Shown here: positions 63,771 through 64,000 of the stretch, one piece after another
Position numbering within the stretch: the first letter of the stretch is position 1
How the letters are laid out: the number at the start of each line of letters is the position of its first letter
NCBI RefSeq assembly: GCF_041381155.1
Contig: NC_091147.1
Location: forward strand, 8,206,837-8,270,836
Length of the DNA stretch: 64,000 nt
Direction of reading: 5' to 3'
Source: Argopecten irradians
Lineage: Eukaryota; Mollusca; Bivalvia; Pectinida; Pectinidae
Notes under the pieces: generated by a model
The model's database searches: none
Told to the model about the DNA's origin: nothing
The model's input: only the letters and a program-made list of their open reading frames with translations
Program-made: the position numbers and the translations under genes

Positions 63771-64000
63771 AATTAGTTTATGGAGATTTCCACAAAAGCA
63801 AATTGGCCGACTGTTGAAGAGCTTTTGAAATCCAAAATGGCTACGTGTGGCACCTAAATGCCCTCAAAAATAAAATGAAAAATCAAAAAAAAAAAATCAG
63901 TGAAAATTGGTATAGAGGTGTGTTTGAGGTCTCTAGTCCTTTACTGCATCTAAGTTTCAATAGATGTAAATTGTCAAGTTCTACATTGTACATATATCAA
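63771..64000. other. Unique sequence right of the satellite
   Basis: No exon or repeat recognised; contains a long A-run near 63885-63897. Confidence 0.4.

Overview
The window is nuclear DNA of an animal, most probably a bivalve mollusc. The genes are split by introns, the intergenic DNA is AT-rich, and most of the sequence is made of repeats of kinds known from bivalves: elements with tandem-repeat cores like the pearl elements, tRNA-derived SINEs, Penelope-like and DIRS-like retroelements, and many palindromic MITEs. I cannot name the species. The repeat style fits scallops, oysters or mussels.

Four conserved genes are recognised with confidence. They are the first coding exon of thymidylate kinase (DTYMK, minus strand, 1609-1732, the rest lying off the left edge); a complete two-exon CMC4 gene (minus, 14662-15208, a small twin-CX9C mitochondrial protein); a complete five-coding-exon stand-alone nitrobindin of the THAP4 C-terminal type (minus, 32540-38212, 166 residues); and CDC20, the mitotic APC/C activator (plus, 39684 to about 55381, eight clean exons plus one damaged exon). 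Nitrobindin and CDC20 are head to head and share about 100 bp of putative bidirectional promoter near 39.1-39.2 kb. Weaker gene calls are an OTU-type cysteine protease with one frameshift (minus, 25596-26188), an orphan psq-type helix-turn-helix exon (plus, 30397-30557), and an unrecognised terminal exon at 55710-55917.

Layout: 1-14.6 kb is repeat-dominated, with the DTYMK exon, a Penelope-like element with GIY-YIG endonuclease, LINE fragments, and a 3.7-kb element whose core is about 22 copies of a ~155-bp unit. 14.6-15.3 kb holds CMC4. 17.1-19.5 kb holds a decayed DIRS/Ngaro-type retroelement. 19.5-25.6 kb is mostly unassigned. 25.6-31.8 kb holds the OTU gene and several repeats. 32.5-39.1 kb is nitrobindin and 39.2-55.4 kb is CDC20, both with introns full of transposons. 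56.1-63.77 kb is a 50-bp minisatellite of roughly 150 copies.

The most unusual signals are four. (1) Four element families with unrelated cores share one plan: a GAGGCC-type head, subterminal inverted repeats, a tandem-repeat core and a 3' hairpin ending in CTAA; this suggests non-autonomous Helentron-like (HINE/pearl) elements. (2) The CDC20 intron 50533-52569 has a partly duplicated 5' splice site at one end and about 15 tandem copies of its own 3' splice site at the other. The downstream 50-bp satellite unit also looks like a 3' splice site. (3) One TA-target MITE family has inserted right beside the first-coding-exon splice donor of two genes, DTYMK and CDC20. (4) The final part of CDC20 is frameshifted or missing, in a zone where the assembly looks unpolished.
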